A DNA stretch of 9,274 nucleotides, from contig CATZVV010000055.1 of NCBI GenBank assembly GCA_958425285.1, positions 1 through 9,274 of the forward strand. Direction: 5' to 3'. Positions 1-7,190 of this stretch are shown here, piece after piece. The number at the start of each line of letters is the position of its first letter. The first letter of the stretch is position 1. Under the pieces are notes generated by a model, which saw nothing but the letters and a program-made list of their open reading frames with translations, ran no database searches and had not been told where the DNA came from. The DNA comes from an uncultured Lachnoclostridium sp. GTDB taxonomy: Bacteria > Bacillota > Clostridia > Lachnospirales > Lachnospiraceae. A program made the position numbers and the translations under genes.

Positions 1-183
1 TACAATGATTTATACTTGAAAAGACAGATTTTAAATTTCAATTTTTTAAGCGATGGGCTTTTAATAACAAGCTATAAAAGAACCTTTGTGGTATTCCGCA
101 TGGATGATGTAATAAACCGCCGGATATGCCTTACCAAAGAACAACTAACCCATTTATCATTTCTGGTTCTTTTGGGAAACCAA
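1..183. other. Non-coding flank downstream of argD with nested inverted repeat
   Basis: No credible gene is visible. A perfect 9-bp inverted repeat, AAAAGAACC (76-84) and GGTTCTTTT (165-173), encloses a second stem. In that stem CTTTG (84-88) pairs with CAAAG (135-139), and GGTATTCCG (90-98) pairs with CGGATATGCC (121-130) with one bulged base and one G-U pair, leaving a 22-nt loop. The G-U pair forms only in RNA of the plus orientation. There is no clear U-tract, so a simple intrinsic terminator for argD is not obvious. No target-site duplication is visible outside the 9-bp arms. It could be an RNA processing or termination structure, or a small relic element. Confidence 0.4.
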
Positions 184-1371
184 TTACAAAATCTCTTTCA
201 ATACTTGAATCATCTCATCAACATGCTCCTTTTCTATGATAAGCGGAGGTAAAAAGCGAATGACATTTGCACCGGCTCCGACAAAAATAACTCCTTCTTT
301 TAAAGCCTGCTGTATCACCTCCGTCACTGGCATGCTGCATTCCAATCCCTGCATCAAACCTGCCCCCCGGCGTGCCAAAGCATTTTCTTTGTTAACGACC
401 AGATTTTCCAATTGCTCTGTTAAATATTCTCCCACTTCTTTGACATGCTCAACCAAATTCATTTTCTGAAACTGCTTAAAGGTTGTGCAAACTGCAGTTG
501 CTGCTAACGGGTTTCCTCCAAATGTTGTCCCGTGATCACCTGCTTCAAGACCGATTTGAGCCTTTTCACTCACAGCAAAAGCTCCCACCGTAATCCCATT
601 TCCGATTCCTTTTGCCATTGTAACAACATCTGGAAGAATATCATATTTCTGATACGCAAACATCTTACCTGTACGACCCATTCCGCATTGAATTTCATCA
701 CATATTAAAATCAAATCGTGCTCGTCACATATCTTCCGTAACCCCTTTATAAATTCAGGTTTTGCCTCATAGATTCCGCCTTCACCCTGTAATGCTTCTA
801 CAATAATGGCGCATGTTCTCTCGGAAAGAATTTCCTTTACACTCTCTAAGTCATTATATTCCGCAAATTTTACATTCCCAATCAAAGGCTCGAAGGGCTC
901 ACGGTATTTTGCAGTTCCGGTTACAGCCAGAGCACCCATACTTCTTCCATGGAATGCATGATTCATAGAAATAATTTCTGTTCTTCCTTCATATCCTTTC
1001 TGAATTGCATACTTTCTTGCCAATTTAATGGCTCCTTCATTTGCTTCCGTTCCGCTATTACATAAAAATGCCTTTTTTAGTCCAGTTGCTTCAACAAGTG
1101 CCTTGGCTGCCTTACAAAGTGGCTCTGTATAAAAATAATTTGATACATGTAATATTTTATCTATTTGACTTTTTAAACTCTCATTGAATTCCTGATTTCC
1201 ATATCCCAATGCACAAACAGCAATTCCGGCTGCAAAATCCAAATATTTTTTTCCATTTGTATCATATAAGTAAACACCATTTCCATGGTCAAGCACAACC
1301 GGATAACGATTATAGGTATGTAATAAATATTGCTCTGATTCCGACATCATTGTCTCCATATTTTCCTTCAT
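184..1371 (-). CDS. argD: Acetylornithine aminotransferase
   Basis: A cytosolic PLP enzyme of the class-III aminotransferase family that interconverts N-acetylglutamate 5-semialdehyde and N-acetylornithine, using glutamate as amino donor. The 395-residue length is normal for ArgD. Visible motifs are SGTEAN (106-111) and FHGRS (140-144) of the cofactor phosphate and ring pocket, ICDEIQCGMGRTG with the PLP-binding Asp at 225, and TMAKGIGNG with the Schiff-base Lys at 254. The start is supported by GGAGG (1377-1381) five bases upstream of the ATG. It is the last gene of the argCJBD operon visible here, 20 bases after argB. Some ArgD-family members also act on succinyl or other omega-amino substrates, but the operon context makes acetylornithine the clear choice. 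No defect is seen. Confidence 0.96.
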   Translation of the reverse strand: MKENMETMMSESEQYLLHTYNRYPVVLDHGNGVYLYDTNGKKYLDFAAGIAVCALGYGNQEFNESLKSQIDKILHVSNYFYTEPLCKAAKALVEATGLKKAFLCNSGTEANEGAIKLARKYAIQKGYEGRTEIISMNHAFHGRSMGALAVTGTAKYREPFEPLIGNVKFAEYNDLESVKEILSERTCAIIVEALQGEGGIYEAKPEFIKGLRKICDEHDLILICDEIQCGMGRTGKMFAYQKYDILPDVVTMAKGIGNGITVGAFAVSEKAQIGLEAGDHGTTFGGNPLAATAVCTTFKQFQKMNLVEHVKEVGEYLTEQLENLVVNKENALARRGAGLMQGLECSMPVTEVIQQALKEGVIFVGAGANVIRFLPPLIIEKEHVDEMIQVLKEIL

Positions 1372-1391
1372 ATTTTCCTCCGCTCTTTCTT

Positions 1392-2300
1392 TTAGACCTC
1401 ATTTTCATGTGCATACAGCTCATTTTCACCACGTATAATAGCTGTACCAATACCCTTTTTCGTAAAGAACTCAAGCAACAGACAATGTTCTCTTCGTCCA
1501 TCTAAAATATGTACCCGGTTCACACCCTCTCTTACTGCATCAATACAATTTTTGATTTTAGGAATCATACCACCTCCGATATTTCCTTCCTCAATCATTT
1601 CCTGTGCACTCTCTAAGGTCAAAACCGATACGAGGGAATTTTTATCATCGACATCCCGGTATACACCTTCAATATCTGTTAAGAATGCCAGTTTTTCTGC
1701 CTTAATTGCCTTTGCTACTGCGCAGGCAGCATCATCTGCATTAATATTATAAGAATCATAATTTTCATCCAGACCGATTGGAGCAATAATCGGAATAAAA
1801 TCATTTTCAAGCAATGTATCAATCAGATCTGAATTCACTTCCTTTACATCTCCGACAAAACCAATATCCTTTCCATTCGCATACTTCTTGTCAACGAATA
1901 GGGTTCCACCATCTTTTCCACTAATTCCAGCTGCCTTTACGCCAAGCCGTTCCACCATTTGCACCAGTTCTTTATTTACTTTATTCAGAACCATTTCTGC
2001 AATTTCCATTGTCTCCGCATCCGTCACACGAAGCCCCTCTACAAATTTCGTTTCCTTTCCAACCAAATCAATCCACTTACTGATTTCTTTTCCACCACCA
2101 TGTACAATAATAGGCTGCATTCCAACAAGTTTTAAGAGCGCAACATCTTTAATAACGCTCTGCTGCAGCTTTTCATCTAACATTGCACTTCCACCATACT
2201 TTACAACTACCTTTTTATTATTAAAATCACGAATATAAGGCAATGCCTCAATCAATGTCTCCGCCTTAATGGTAATCTGCTTCATCATATCTTCACTCAT
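1392..2300 (-). CDS. argB: N-acetylglutamate kinase
   Basis: Phosphorylates N-acetyl-L-glutamate with ATP, the second step of ornithine synthesis; a cytosolic amino-acid-kinase-family protein of 302 residues. Visible motifs are VVVKYGGSAM with Lys34, the glycine-rich IIVHGGG (64-70), the substrate-binding NINADDAA (185-192), and GGGMIPKIKN with a conserved Lys near 248. About 25 residues precede the kinase core, resembling the N-terminal helix of arginine-inhibited kinases. The C-terminal HILDGRREHCLLLE segment also resembles that class. Feedback inhibition by arginine is therefore inferred. The ATG at 2300 is preceded by GGAG with a 7-nt gap. The gene starts 38 bases after the argJ stop and ends 20 bases before argD. 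Confidence 0.96.
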   Translation of the reverse strand: MSEDMMKQITIKAETLIEALPYIRDFNNKKVVVKYGGSAMLDEKLQQSVIKDVALLKLVGMQPIIVHGGGKEISKWIDLVGKETKFVEGLRVTDAETMEIAEMVLNKVNKELVQMVERLGVKAAGISGKDGGTLFVDKKYANGKDIGFVGDVKEVNSDLIDTLLENDFIPIIAPIGLDENYDSYNINADDAACAVAKAIKAEKLAFLTDIEGVYRDVDDKNSLVSVLTLESAQEMIEEGNIGGGMIPKIKNCIDAVREGVNRVHILDGRREHCLLLEFFTKKGIGTAIIRGENELYAHENEV

Positions 2301-2338
2301 TGTTTATCTCCAATCATTCCTTTTTCCCATCCTTTCTA

Positions 2339-2611
2339 TTAAGAACGGTAATCTCCATTAATTTTTACATAATCGTAGCTCAAATCACACCCCCACGCTG
2401 TTGCACAGGCATCGCCGGATTTCATATCACAGAGGATTTTCACTTCTTTACAGCCAAGCAATTGCGATGCCTTTTTCTCAGAATATCCGGTTGCGATGCC
2501 ATCTTTAACGATGATTAGCTCTTCCTTGTCAGCAAGTATTGTCAAATCAACAATTTCTGGGTTAAACTTGACCCCAGTTTGCATCACTTCCATACATTGC
2601 CGTTTTAACAA
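2339..2611 (-). pseudogene. argJ: argJ 3' piece, out of frame with its 5' part
   Basis: This frame encodes the C-terminal end of the ArgJ beta chain. ArgJ-like sequence begins at 2572 with VKFNPEIVDLTI and ends with the family's closing WGCDLSYDYVKINGDYRS. The residues upstream of 2572 in this frame are only the out-of-frame reading of the upstream argJ DNA, and the TTG at 2611 has no ribosome binding site. Independent translation is therefore unlikely. The intact family ending suggests the frame was lost recently or by sequence error. In function this is the missing tail of the preceding argJ entry, not a separate gene. Confidence 0.85.
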
Positions 2612-3539
2612 GTGGAGAGGTAATCACCGATTTACTTAGACAAATAGCATCCTTTTTTGTCGCTGCATGCTCCACGGTTACTTCAACAAGCTTTGTTGCA
2701 CCTTCTCCATCCGAAGCCATCTTTTTTGCCAGCGTTTTTGTCACAATAGAAAGTGCTTCAGCAAAAAGAGCTGCCTCCTGCGACCCCATTGTAATGCATT
2801 CATTTTCTGCCAATCCGTTCGCAAGTATAATGCAGGTATCATTCGTTGATGTATCACGGTCAACAGAAATCATATTAAAGGACTCTTTTACATCATTACT
2901 TAACAATTCCTGTAACAATGCCCCATCAATAGCAGCATCGGTTGTAATTACACTAAGCATCGTTGCCATATTGGGATGAATCATCCCGGAACCTTTACTC
3001 ATTCCACCAATACGAATTTCTTTTCCACCAATGGACACACAAACTGCACACTCTTTTTCAACTGTATCCGTAGTCATAATTGCCTTGGCAGCATTGGTTC
3101 CTGCTTCTTTTGTAGCCGCAAGAGCCTGTTTTAGCAGCTTTGCGCCATGCTGAAGCGGTTCTTCCTTCAACTGCATCCCAATCACTCCTGTAGATGCCGT
3201 CAAAACGGTTTCTGCTTCTACCTGTAACTCTTTTGCTACAGACATTGCCATATACTCATTTAATTTACGACCTTCCTCACCCGTACAGGCATTGGCAATT
3301 CCACTATTCAAAACAACCGCATTGACCTGCTTCCCGGAAGCAATAATTTCCTTATCCCATAAGACAGGGGCTGCTTTTACTACATTTGTAGTAAAAACTC
3401 CAGCGGCTACACATGGGACATCACTCACAACGAGTGCCATATCATTTCGCCCCTTATACTTAATTCCAGCGGCTGCACATGCCGCCTGAAATCCATTTGC
3501 TGCTGTTACTCCACCCTGTATATTTGTAATCATATTCAC
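2562..3539 (-). CDS. argJ: Bifunctional glutamate/ornithine N-acetyltransferase, C-terminally truncated by frameshift
   Basis: ArgJ transfers acetyl from N-acetylornithine to glutamate, and in bifunctional forms also makes N-acetylglutamate from acetyl-CoA. This 325-residue frame holds the whole alpha chain and the first part of the beta chain. It contains TASTGVIG (oxyanion region, Thr117-Gly118) and HPNMATMLSV, where the Ala192-Thr193 bond is the self-cleavage site and Thr193 the nucleophile. Normal ArgJ is about 400-410 residues. This frame stops right after SDANWG, and the rest lies in another frame from 2572. In relatives DANWG is followed by about ten residues (pattern RIICAIGYSG) that are absent here, so about 32 bp appear deleted. 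Start: GTG at 3539, with GGAG seven bases upstream. It lies 21 bases after argC. As written the protein is probably inactive. Confidence 0.93.
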   Translation of the reverse strand: MNMITNIQGGVTAANGFQAACAAAGIKYKGRNDMALVVSDVPCVAAGVFTTNVVKAAPVLWDKEIIASGKQVNAVVLNSGIANACTGEEGRKLNEYMAMSVAKELQVEAETVLTASTGVIGMQLKEEPLQHGAKLLKQALAATKEAGTNAAKAIMTTDTVEKECAVCVSIGGKEIRIGGMSKGSGMIHPNMATMLSVITTDAAIDGALLQELLSNDVKESFNMISVDRDTSTNDTCIILANGLAENECITMGSQEAALFAEALSIVTKTLAKKMASDGEGATKLVEVTVEHAATKKDAICLSKSVITSPLVKTAMYGSDANWGQV

Positions 3540-3560
3540 TATTACTCTCCGTCCTTTCTA

Positions 3561-4601
3561 TCATGGAAACATTGGCACCATCATTAATCCTTCTTTTTCA
3601 TCGAGTCCAAACATCAGGTTCATATTCTGAACTGCCTGCCCGGCTGCCCCTTTTACTACATTATCCATAGCACCCATCATAATGGCACGATTGGTTCTCT
3701 CATCTATAATACAGTTTACATCCACAAAATTGCTTCCCTCTACCCATTTCGTTTCAGGGGCAATTCCTTCATTCAATACGCGGACAAAATATTCATTTTC
3801 ATATGCTTTCATATAGGCATCTCTTACCTGTTCCTTTGTCACACCATTGTTTAACTTTGCATAAGAAGTAGCCAAAATTCCTCTGTTCATAGGTGCCAAA
3901 TGCGGTGTGAAGTTAATAACAACCTCTTCCCCTGAAGCATAACTAAGCTGCTCCTCAATTTCCGGTGTGTGACGGTGGGTTGTCACACCATAAGCCTTCA
4001 TATTTTCATTCACTTCACAAAACAGATTCTGTACTTTAGCACCTCTTCCTGCTCCCGAAGTACCTGATTTAGCATCTACAATTAACGTATTCATATCAAG
4101 CAATCCATTTTTTGCTAGCGGATAAATGGATAAAAAGGTACAAGTTGGAAAACAGCCCGGATTTGCAATCAATCTGGCTTCTTTTACCTGCACACGATTC
4201 ACTTCCGGAAGCCCATAAACAGCCTCCTCAATAAACTGGGGAGATTTATGTTTCATGCCATACCACTTTTCATAAACAGCTACATTTTTAATACGAAAAT
4301 CTGCACTTAAATCAATCACCTTACAGTTTTGTAAAATCTCTTCCGTAAGAACACCCGCTAAATAACCTTGTGGAGTTGCTGTAAAAATCACATCCGCCTC
4401 TTTACATAATACGGATAAATCATCGCTTTTACATATATCTTCTACAATCTGAAACATGTTCCCAAATACAGAACTGAATGTTTCATCTACATAAGAGCGG
4501 GAACCATACCATACAATTTCCACTTTCGGATGCTGTAATAATATACGAACTAATTCCTGACCGGCATATCCGGTTGAACCAATAATACCTGCTTTTATCA
4601 T
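3561..4601 (-). CDS. argC: N-acetyl-gamma-glutamyl-phosphate reductase
   Basis: Reduces N-acetylglutamyl 5-phosphate to the semialdehyde with NADPH, the third step of ornithine synthesis; cytosolic. The N-terminal Rossmann signature GIIGSTGYAG (5-14) binds the cofactor. NPGCFPT carries the catalytic Cys (about residue 150), and the HRHTPEIEEQL motif holds the active-site His (about 211). Length is 346 residues, normal for the family. The chosen start is the ATG at 4601, with GGAGG (4607-4611) five bases upstream. An in-frame ATG at 4613 overlaps that Shine-Dalgarno sequence and would add only four residues, so it is unlikely to be used. First gene of the argCJBD operon, with its promoter and an ARG box upstream. 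Confidence 0.96.
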   Translation of the reverse strand: MIKAGIIGSTGYAGQELVRILLQHPKVEIVWYGSRSYVDETFSSVFGNMFQIVEDICKSDDLSVLCKEADVIFTATPQGYLAGVLTEEILQNCKVIDLSADFRIKNVAVYEKWYGMKHKSPQFIEEAVYGLPEVNRVQVKEARLIANPGCFPTCTFLSIYPLAKNGLLDMNTLIVDAKSGTSGAGRGAKVQNLFCEVNENMKAYGVTTHRHTPEIEEQLSYASGEEVVINFTPHLAPMNRGILATSYAKLNNGVTKEQVRDAYMKAYENEYFVRVLNEGIAPETKWVEGSNFVDVNCIIDERTNRAIMMGAMDNVVKGAAGQAVQNMNLMFGLDEKEGLMMVPMFP

Positions 4602-4670
4602 AATTTCCTCCATTCAAAAATGTTTATGCTAAAAAATATAATTTTCAGCCACACCTTTTTATGCATGTTA

Positions 4671-4688
4671 TATGTATTTTTATTCATA
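4671..4688. promoter_or_regulatory. Probable ARG box (ArgR/AhrC operator)
   Basis: The 18 bases TATGTATTTTTATTCATA fit the ArgR consensus wnTGAATwwwwATTCAnw with one mismatch in the core arms (TGTAT instead of TGAAT). It lies about 15-30 bases downstream of the predicted argC start of transcription, a position suited to repression by arginine-bound ArgR. Operators often occur as two boxes about 21 bp apart; a second clear box is not visible. Confidence 0.6.
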
Positions 4689-4708
4689 TTTTTTTAAAAA
4701 CAGTTATA

Positions 4709-4737
4709 ATTATACACCTAACCTAAAAATTATGCAA
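4709..4737 (-). promoter_or_regulatory. Promoter of the argCJBD operon
   Basis: On the minus strand TTGCAT (4737-4732) is followed after exactly 17 bases by TATAAT (4714-4709), a near-consensus housekeeping sigma-factor promoter. Transcription should begin near 4702, leaving a leader of about 100 nt before argC that contains the ARG box. Confidence 0.7.
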
Positions 4738-4787
4738 TACTAATATTTTAAATACTTCTAATTTCCACGTTTTCTTCAAATTCCCTC

Positions 4788-4816
4788 TTGCATAATATAC
4801 ATTTATGTTGTATATT
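4788..4816 (+). promoter_or_regulatory. Promoter of argG
   Basis: TTGCAT (4788-4793) and TATATT (4811-4816) are 17 bases apart, giving a start near 4823 and a short leader of about 26 nt ahead of argG. An imperfect dyad CATAA...TTATG (4791-4807) lies between the two hexamers; it does not match the ARG box well, so ArgR control of argG from here is uncertain. Confidence 0.6.
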
Positions 4817-4848
4817 TATTAACAGAAACTAATATGGAGGTCATACAT

Positions 4849-6042
4849 ATGAAAGAAAAGGTTATACTTGCTTATTCCGGCGGTCTTGATACAACAGCAA
4901 TTATTCCATGGCTAAAGGAAAATTTTGATTATGAAGTTATTTGTGTCTGCATTGACTGCGGACAAGGTGAGGAACTTGACGGTTTGGAAGAAAGAGCAAA
5001 ATTCTGCGGTGCAGAAAAGCTCTATATTGAAGATGTTATTGATGAATTTTGCGATGAGTACGTTGTTCCATGTGTTCAGGCAAATGCTATTTATGAAAAC
5101 AAATATTTACTTGGTACATCAATGGCCCGCCCAGTTATTGCAAAACGCCTCGTTGAAATTGCACGCAAAGAAGGTGCTACTGCTATCTGTCACGGAGCTA
5201 CCGGAAAAGGAAACGACCAGATTCGTTTTGAACTTGGAATTAAAGCACTTGCTCCGGACATTAAGATTATCGCTGCATGGAGAAGTGATTTATGGACAAT
5301 GAACTCCCGGGAAGAAGAAATTGAATATTGCAAGGCACATGGCATTGATCTTCCTTTCTCCGCAGATACAAGCTACAGCCGAGATCGTAATTTATGGCAC
5401 ATCAGTCACGAAGGTCTTGAATTGGAAGATCCGGCTAACGAGCCGAACTTTGATCATCTTCTGGTACTAGGCACAACACCGGAAAAAGCACCAGAGGAAG
5501 GCGAATATGTTACAATGTCCTTTGAAGGTGGTGTTCCAAAAAGCGTAAATGGAAAAGAAATGAAAGTTTCTGATATTATCCGTACACTAAATGAGCTAGG
5601 CGGTAAACACGGAATTGGCATTGTTGATATTGTAGAAAATCGTGTCGTAGGTATGAAATCCCGTGGTGTTTATGAAACTCCGGGGGGAACGATTTTAATG
5701 GAAGCACATCAGCAGTTAGAAGAATTAATCCTTGACCGTGACACCTACACAATGAAAAAGGATATGGGCAATAAACTTGCTGATATTGTATATGAAGGAA
5801 AATGGTTTACTCCTCTGCGCGAAGCTGTTCAGGCATTTATTGAGTCAACTCAGAAATATGTGACCGGAGAAGTTAAATTCAAACTTTATAAGGGAAATAT
5901 CATTAAAGCTGGCACGACCTCCCCTTATTCACTTTATAATGAGAGTATTGCCTCTTTTACAACTGGCGATTTATACGATCATCACGATGCAGAAGGATTT
6001 ATCAATCTTTTCGGACTTTCTTGCAAAGTACGCGCAATGTAA
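4849..6042 (+). CDS. argG: Argininosuccinate synthase
   Basis: Joins citrulline and aspartate with ATP to form argininosuccinate, the penultimate step of arginine synthesis; cytosolic. The 397-residue length is typical. The N-terminal pyrophosphate-binding loop LAYSGGLDTT (7-16) and the GATGKGNDQIRFE signature (about 116-128) identify the family; YLLGTSMARP and SYSRDRNLWH are further conserved blocks. The ATG at 4849 is chosen because GGAGG (4836-4840) lies eight bases upstream. The in-frame ATG at 4834 overlaps that site and would add five residues that the family lacks. It is transcribed divergently from argCJBD with its own promoter and ends before a strong hairpin terminator. argH, which often follows argG, is absent, so it must be elsewhere if the pathway is complete. 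Confidence 0.97.
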   Translation: MKEKVILAYSGGLDTTAIIPWLKENFDYEVICVCIDCGQGEELDGLEERAKFCGAEKLYIEDVIDEFCDEYVVPCVQANAIYENKYLLGTSMARPVIAKRLVEIARKEGATAICHGATGKGNDQIRFELGIKALAPDIKIIAAWRSDLWTMNSREEEIEYCKAHGIDLPFSADTSYSRDRNLWHISHEGLELEDPANEPNFDHLLVLGTTPEKAPEEGEYVTMSFEGGVPKSVNGKEMKVSDIIRTLNELGGKHGIGIVDIVENRVVGMKSRGVYETPGGTILMEAHQQLEELILDRDTYTMKKDMGNKLADIVYEGKWFTPLREAVQAFIESTQKYVTGEVKFKLYKGNIIKAGTTSPYSLYNESIASFTTGDLYDHHDAEGFINLFGLSCKVRAM

Positions 6043-6083
6043 ATGCAGGAATTGGAAAATTTAATTATCTAATAATATAACAT

Positions 6084-6111
6084 GTGTAATGAGAATTATA
6101 TCACATTACAC
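6084..6111. repeat. Short perfect hairpin after argG
   Basis: GTGTAATG (6084-6091) and CATTACAC (6104-6111) form an 8-bp perfect inverted repeat with a 12-nt loop, just ahead of the main terminator hairpin. It has no U-tract of its own, so a stabilising or accessory role is only a guess. Confidence 0.4.
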
Positions 6112-6114
6112 TCA

Positions 6115-6158
6115 GGAAAAAGAGATTCCAGGAATACTTCCTTAGAATCTCTTTTTCC
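6115..6158. terminator. Bidirectional intrinsic terminator between argG and the surface-enzyme gene
   Basis: A perfect 14-bp stem, GGAAAAAGAGATTC (6115-6128) with GAATCTCTTTTTCC (6145-6158), extends inward by AGGAA (6130-6134) pairing with TTCCT (6138-6142) around a TAC loop. A-rich and T-rich runs flank the GC-containing core, so either strand gives a hairpin followed by U residues. It sits between convergent genes and likely stops both transcripts. Confidence 0.85.
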
Positions 6159-6171
6159 ATATAATTTAAAC

Positions 6172-6205
6172 AGGGAGCGGAACCCACTCAAAATGATGGG
6201 TCCCT
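6172..6205. repeat. Hairpin just downstream of the leucine-rich repeat gene end
   Basis: ACCCA (6182-6186) pairs with TGGGT (6197-6201), extended by TCA/TGA around an AAA loop with one bulged base; AGGG (6172-6175) and CCCT (6202-6205) can close it further. It lies about 35 bases beyond the stop codon of the minus-strand gene and might help to end that transcript, but no U-tract follows directly. Confidence 0.35.
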
Positions 6206-6748
6206 ATAGAGTATCAAAATTGATCTAATTGTTTATTATTATGCCCCTACTAAATGCCTTCCCTTCAAAAACTCCTTATATACAACAAGTTTCCTTACAG
6301 GTACCTTAAAAACTGCCCGCTTATAAATTCCATGAAAAGCCTGTCTTCCTATTTTTTTTAACATTTTACTCTTAATCACAACCTTTTTCAACTTTTTACA
6401 ACCTCTAAATGCTTTATTTCCAATCTTCTTAACACTCTTTCCGATAATTACCGATTTAACCCTTTTACAACCTTTAAATGCCGATGGAGAGATTTCTATT
6501 ACCCGATACGTAATTCCACTTATTTTTACCTTATTACTAATTTTGATTGTTTTCATAGTTTTTGTATTTACACCGATCACTGCCATAGTTTTTGTTCTTG
6601 AACTTATCACTTTATAATTATATTTTCCAACCCGGTATATCTTTTCTGTTCCAGATGATAACACATTTAGAGAGGCACCGCTTTCATTTGACTGAATTTG
6701 GGTTACAGACGAATTACTACTCCTCCTTATTTCCTCAGCCTCTTTTTT

Positions 6749-6928
6749 CATATACTCATATTTCTGCTCTGCCTCGAGTAAAATATAATAGTTACTTACA
6801 AGCTTCTTCTGCTCATCCGTTAACCTCTCATATTCAGCTCTTGCATCATCAATACTCACTTTACAGGTTTCCGTATATTTCACCTCACCAATACGGTTAA
6901 TCTTATCCTCAACGGCTTTCGCCGTGGT
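6749..6928 (-). repeat. Helical protein repeat, copy 2
   Basis: Encodes about 60 residues beginning TTAKAVEDKINRIGEVKY and including LTDEQKKLVSNYYILLEAE. It aligns without gaps to copy 1 (7001-7180), with about half of positions identical. The charged, Leu-spaced pattern suggests a helical bundle or spacer like the FIVAR-type modules of surface proteins; this family assignment is tentative. Confidence 0.6.
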
Positions 6929-7000
6929 CTTATTTTGCTCTAATACATCATCGGTAACAGGTTTTGGACTTGTTCCCGGATCAGCCTTAGCTTCTGCCCC

Positions 7001-7180
7001 CTGTTTTTTATATTCCTCCTCTGCAGTTGTCAGTATACTGTAATTACCCACCAGTTTCTTCTGCTCACTTGTCAGCTTATCATAGGCATTCCTTGCCTCT
7101 TCTATCCTTCTTTTACTTGTCTCACTATATTCCACGGCACCGATGGATGCAATCTTTTCTTCTATTGACTGTGCTACAGA
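7001..7180 (-). repeat. Helical protein repeat, copy 1
   Basis: Encodes about 60 residues beginning SVAQSIEEKIASIGAVEY and including LTSEQKKLVGNYSILTTAE, matching copy 2. The repeat unit starts upstream of the only in-frame GTG (7135). This shows that the coding sequence once continued from further 5' and that 7135 is not the real start. Confidence 0.6.
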
Positions 7181-7190
7181 TTGATCAAAC

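Larger units (their letters stand above)
4602..4848. promoter_or_regulatory. Divergent argC / argG control region
   Basis: This 247-bp AT-rich spacer separates the two divergent arginine transcription units. It holds a consensus-like promoter in each direction, whose identical TTGCAT -35 hexamers form a 9-bp inverted repeat (ATTATGCAA 4729-4737, TTGCATAAT 4788-4796), and one good ARG-box match in the argC leader. The argC leader is about 100 nt and includes a weak AT-rich hairpin (GCTGAAAA / TTTTTAGC on the minus strand, between 4628 and 4649). No T-box-like structure was seen. Confidence 0.75.

Noticed and set aside
16..252. Plus-strand 78-codon ORF at the left edge
   Set aside because: It starts at a TTG without a ribosome binding site, runs antisense into the argD 3' end, and crosses the inverted-repeat element; the protein resembles no family I recognise.
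1209..1505. Plus-strand ORF across the argB-argD boundary
   Set aside because: It is antisense to two well-identified genes, with no start signal and low-complexity composition.
2339..2611. Programmed ribosomal frameshift joining the two argJ frames
   Set aside because: About ten conserved family residues are absent at the junction, so a frameshift alone would not restore a normal protein, and no slippery run with a following stem is evident.
4602..4848. T-box or other amino-acid riboswitch ahead of argC
   Set aside because: The leader is only about 100 nt and AT-rich, without T-box core sequences or a strong terminator/antiterminator pair; an ARG box explains regulation better.
4925..5302. 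125-codon ORF inside argG
   Set aside because: It is a shifted-frame shadow of argG, whose own frame matches the full family length and motifs.
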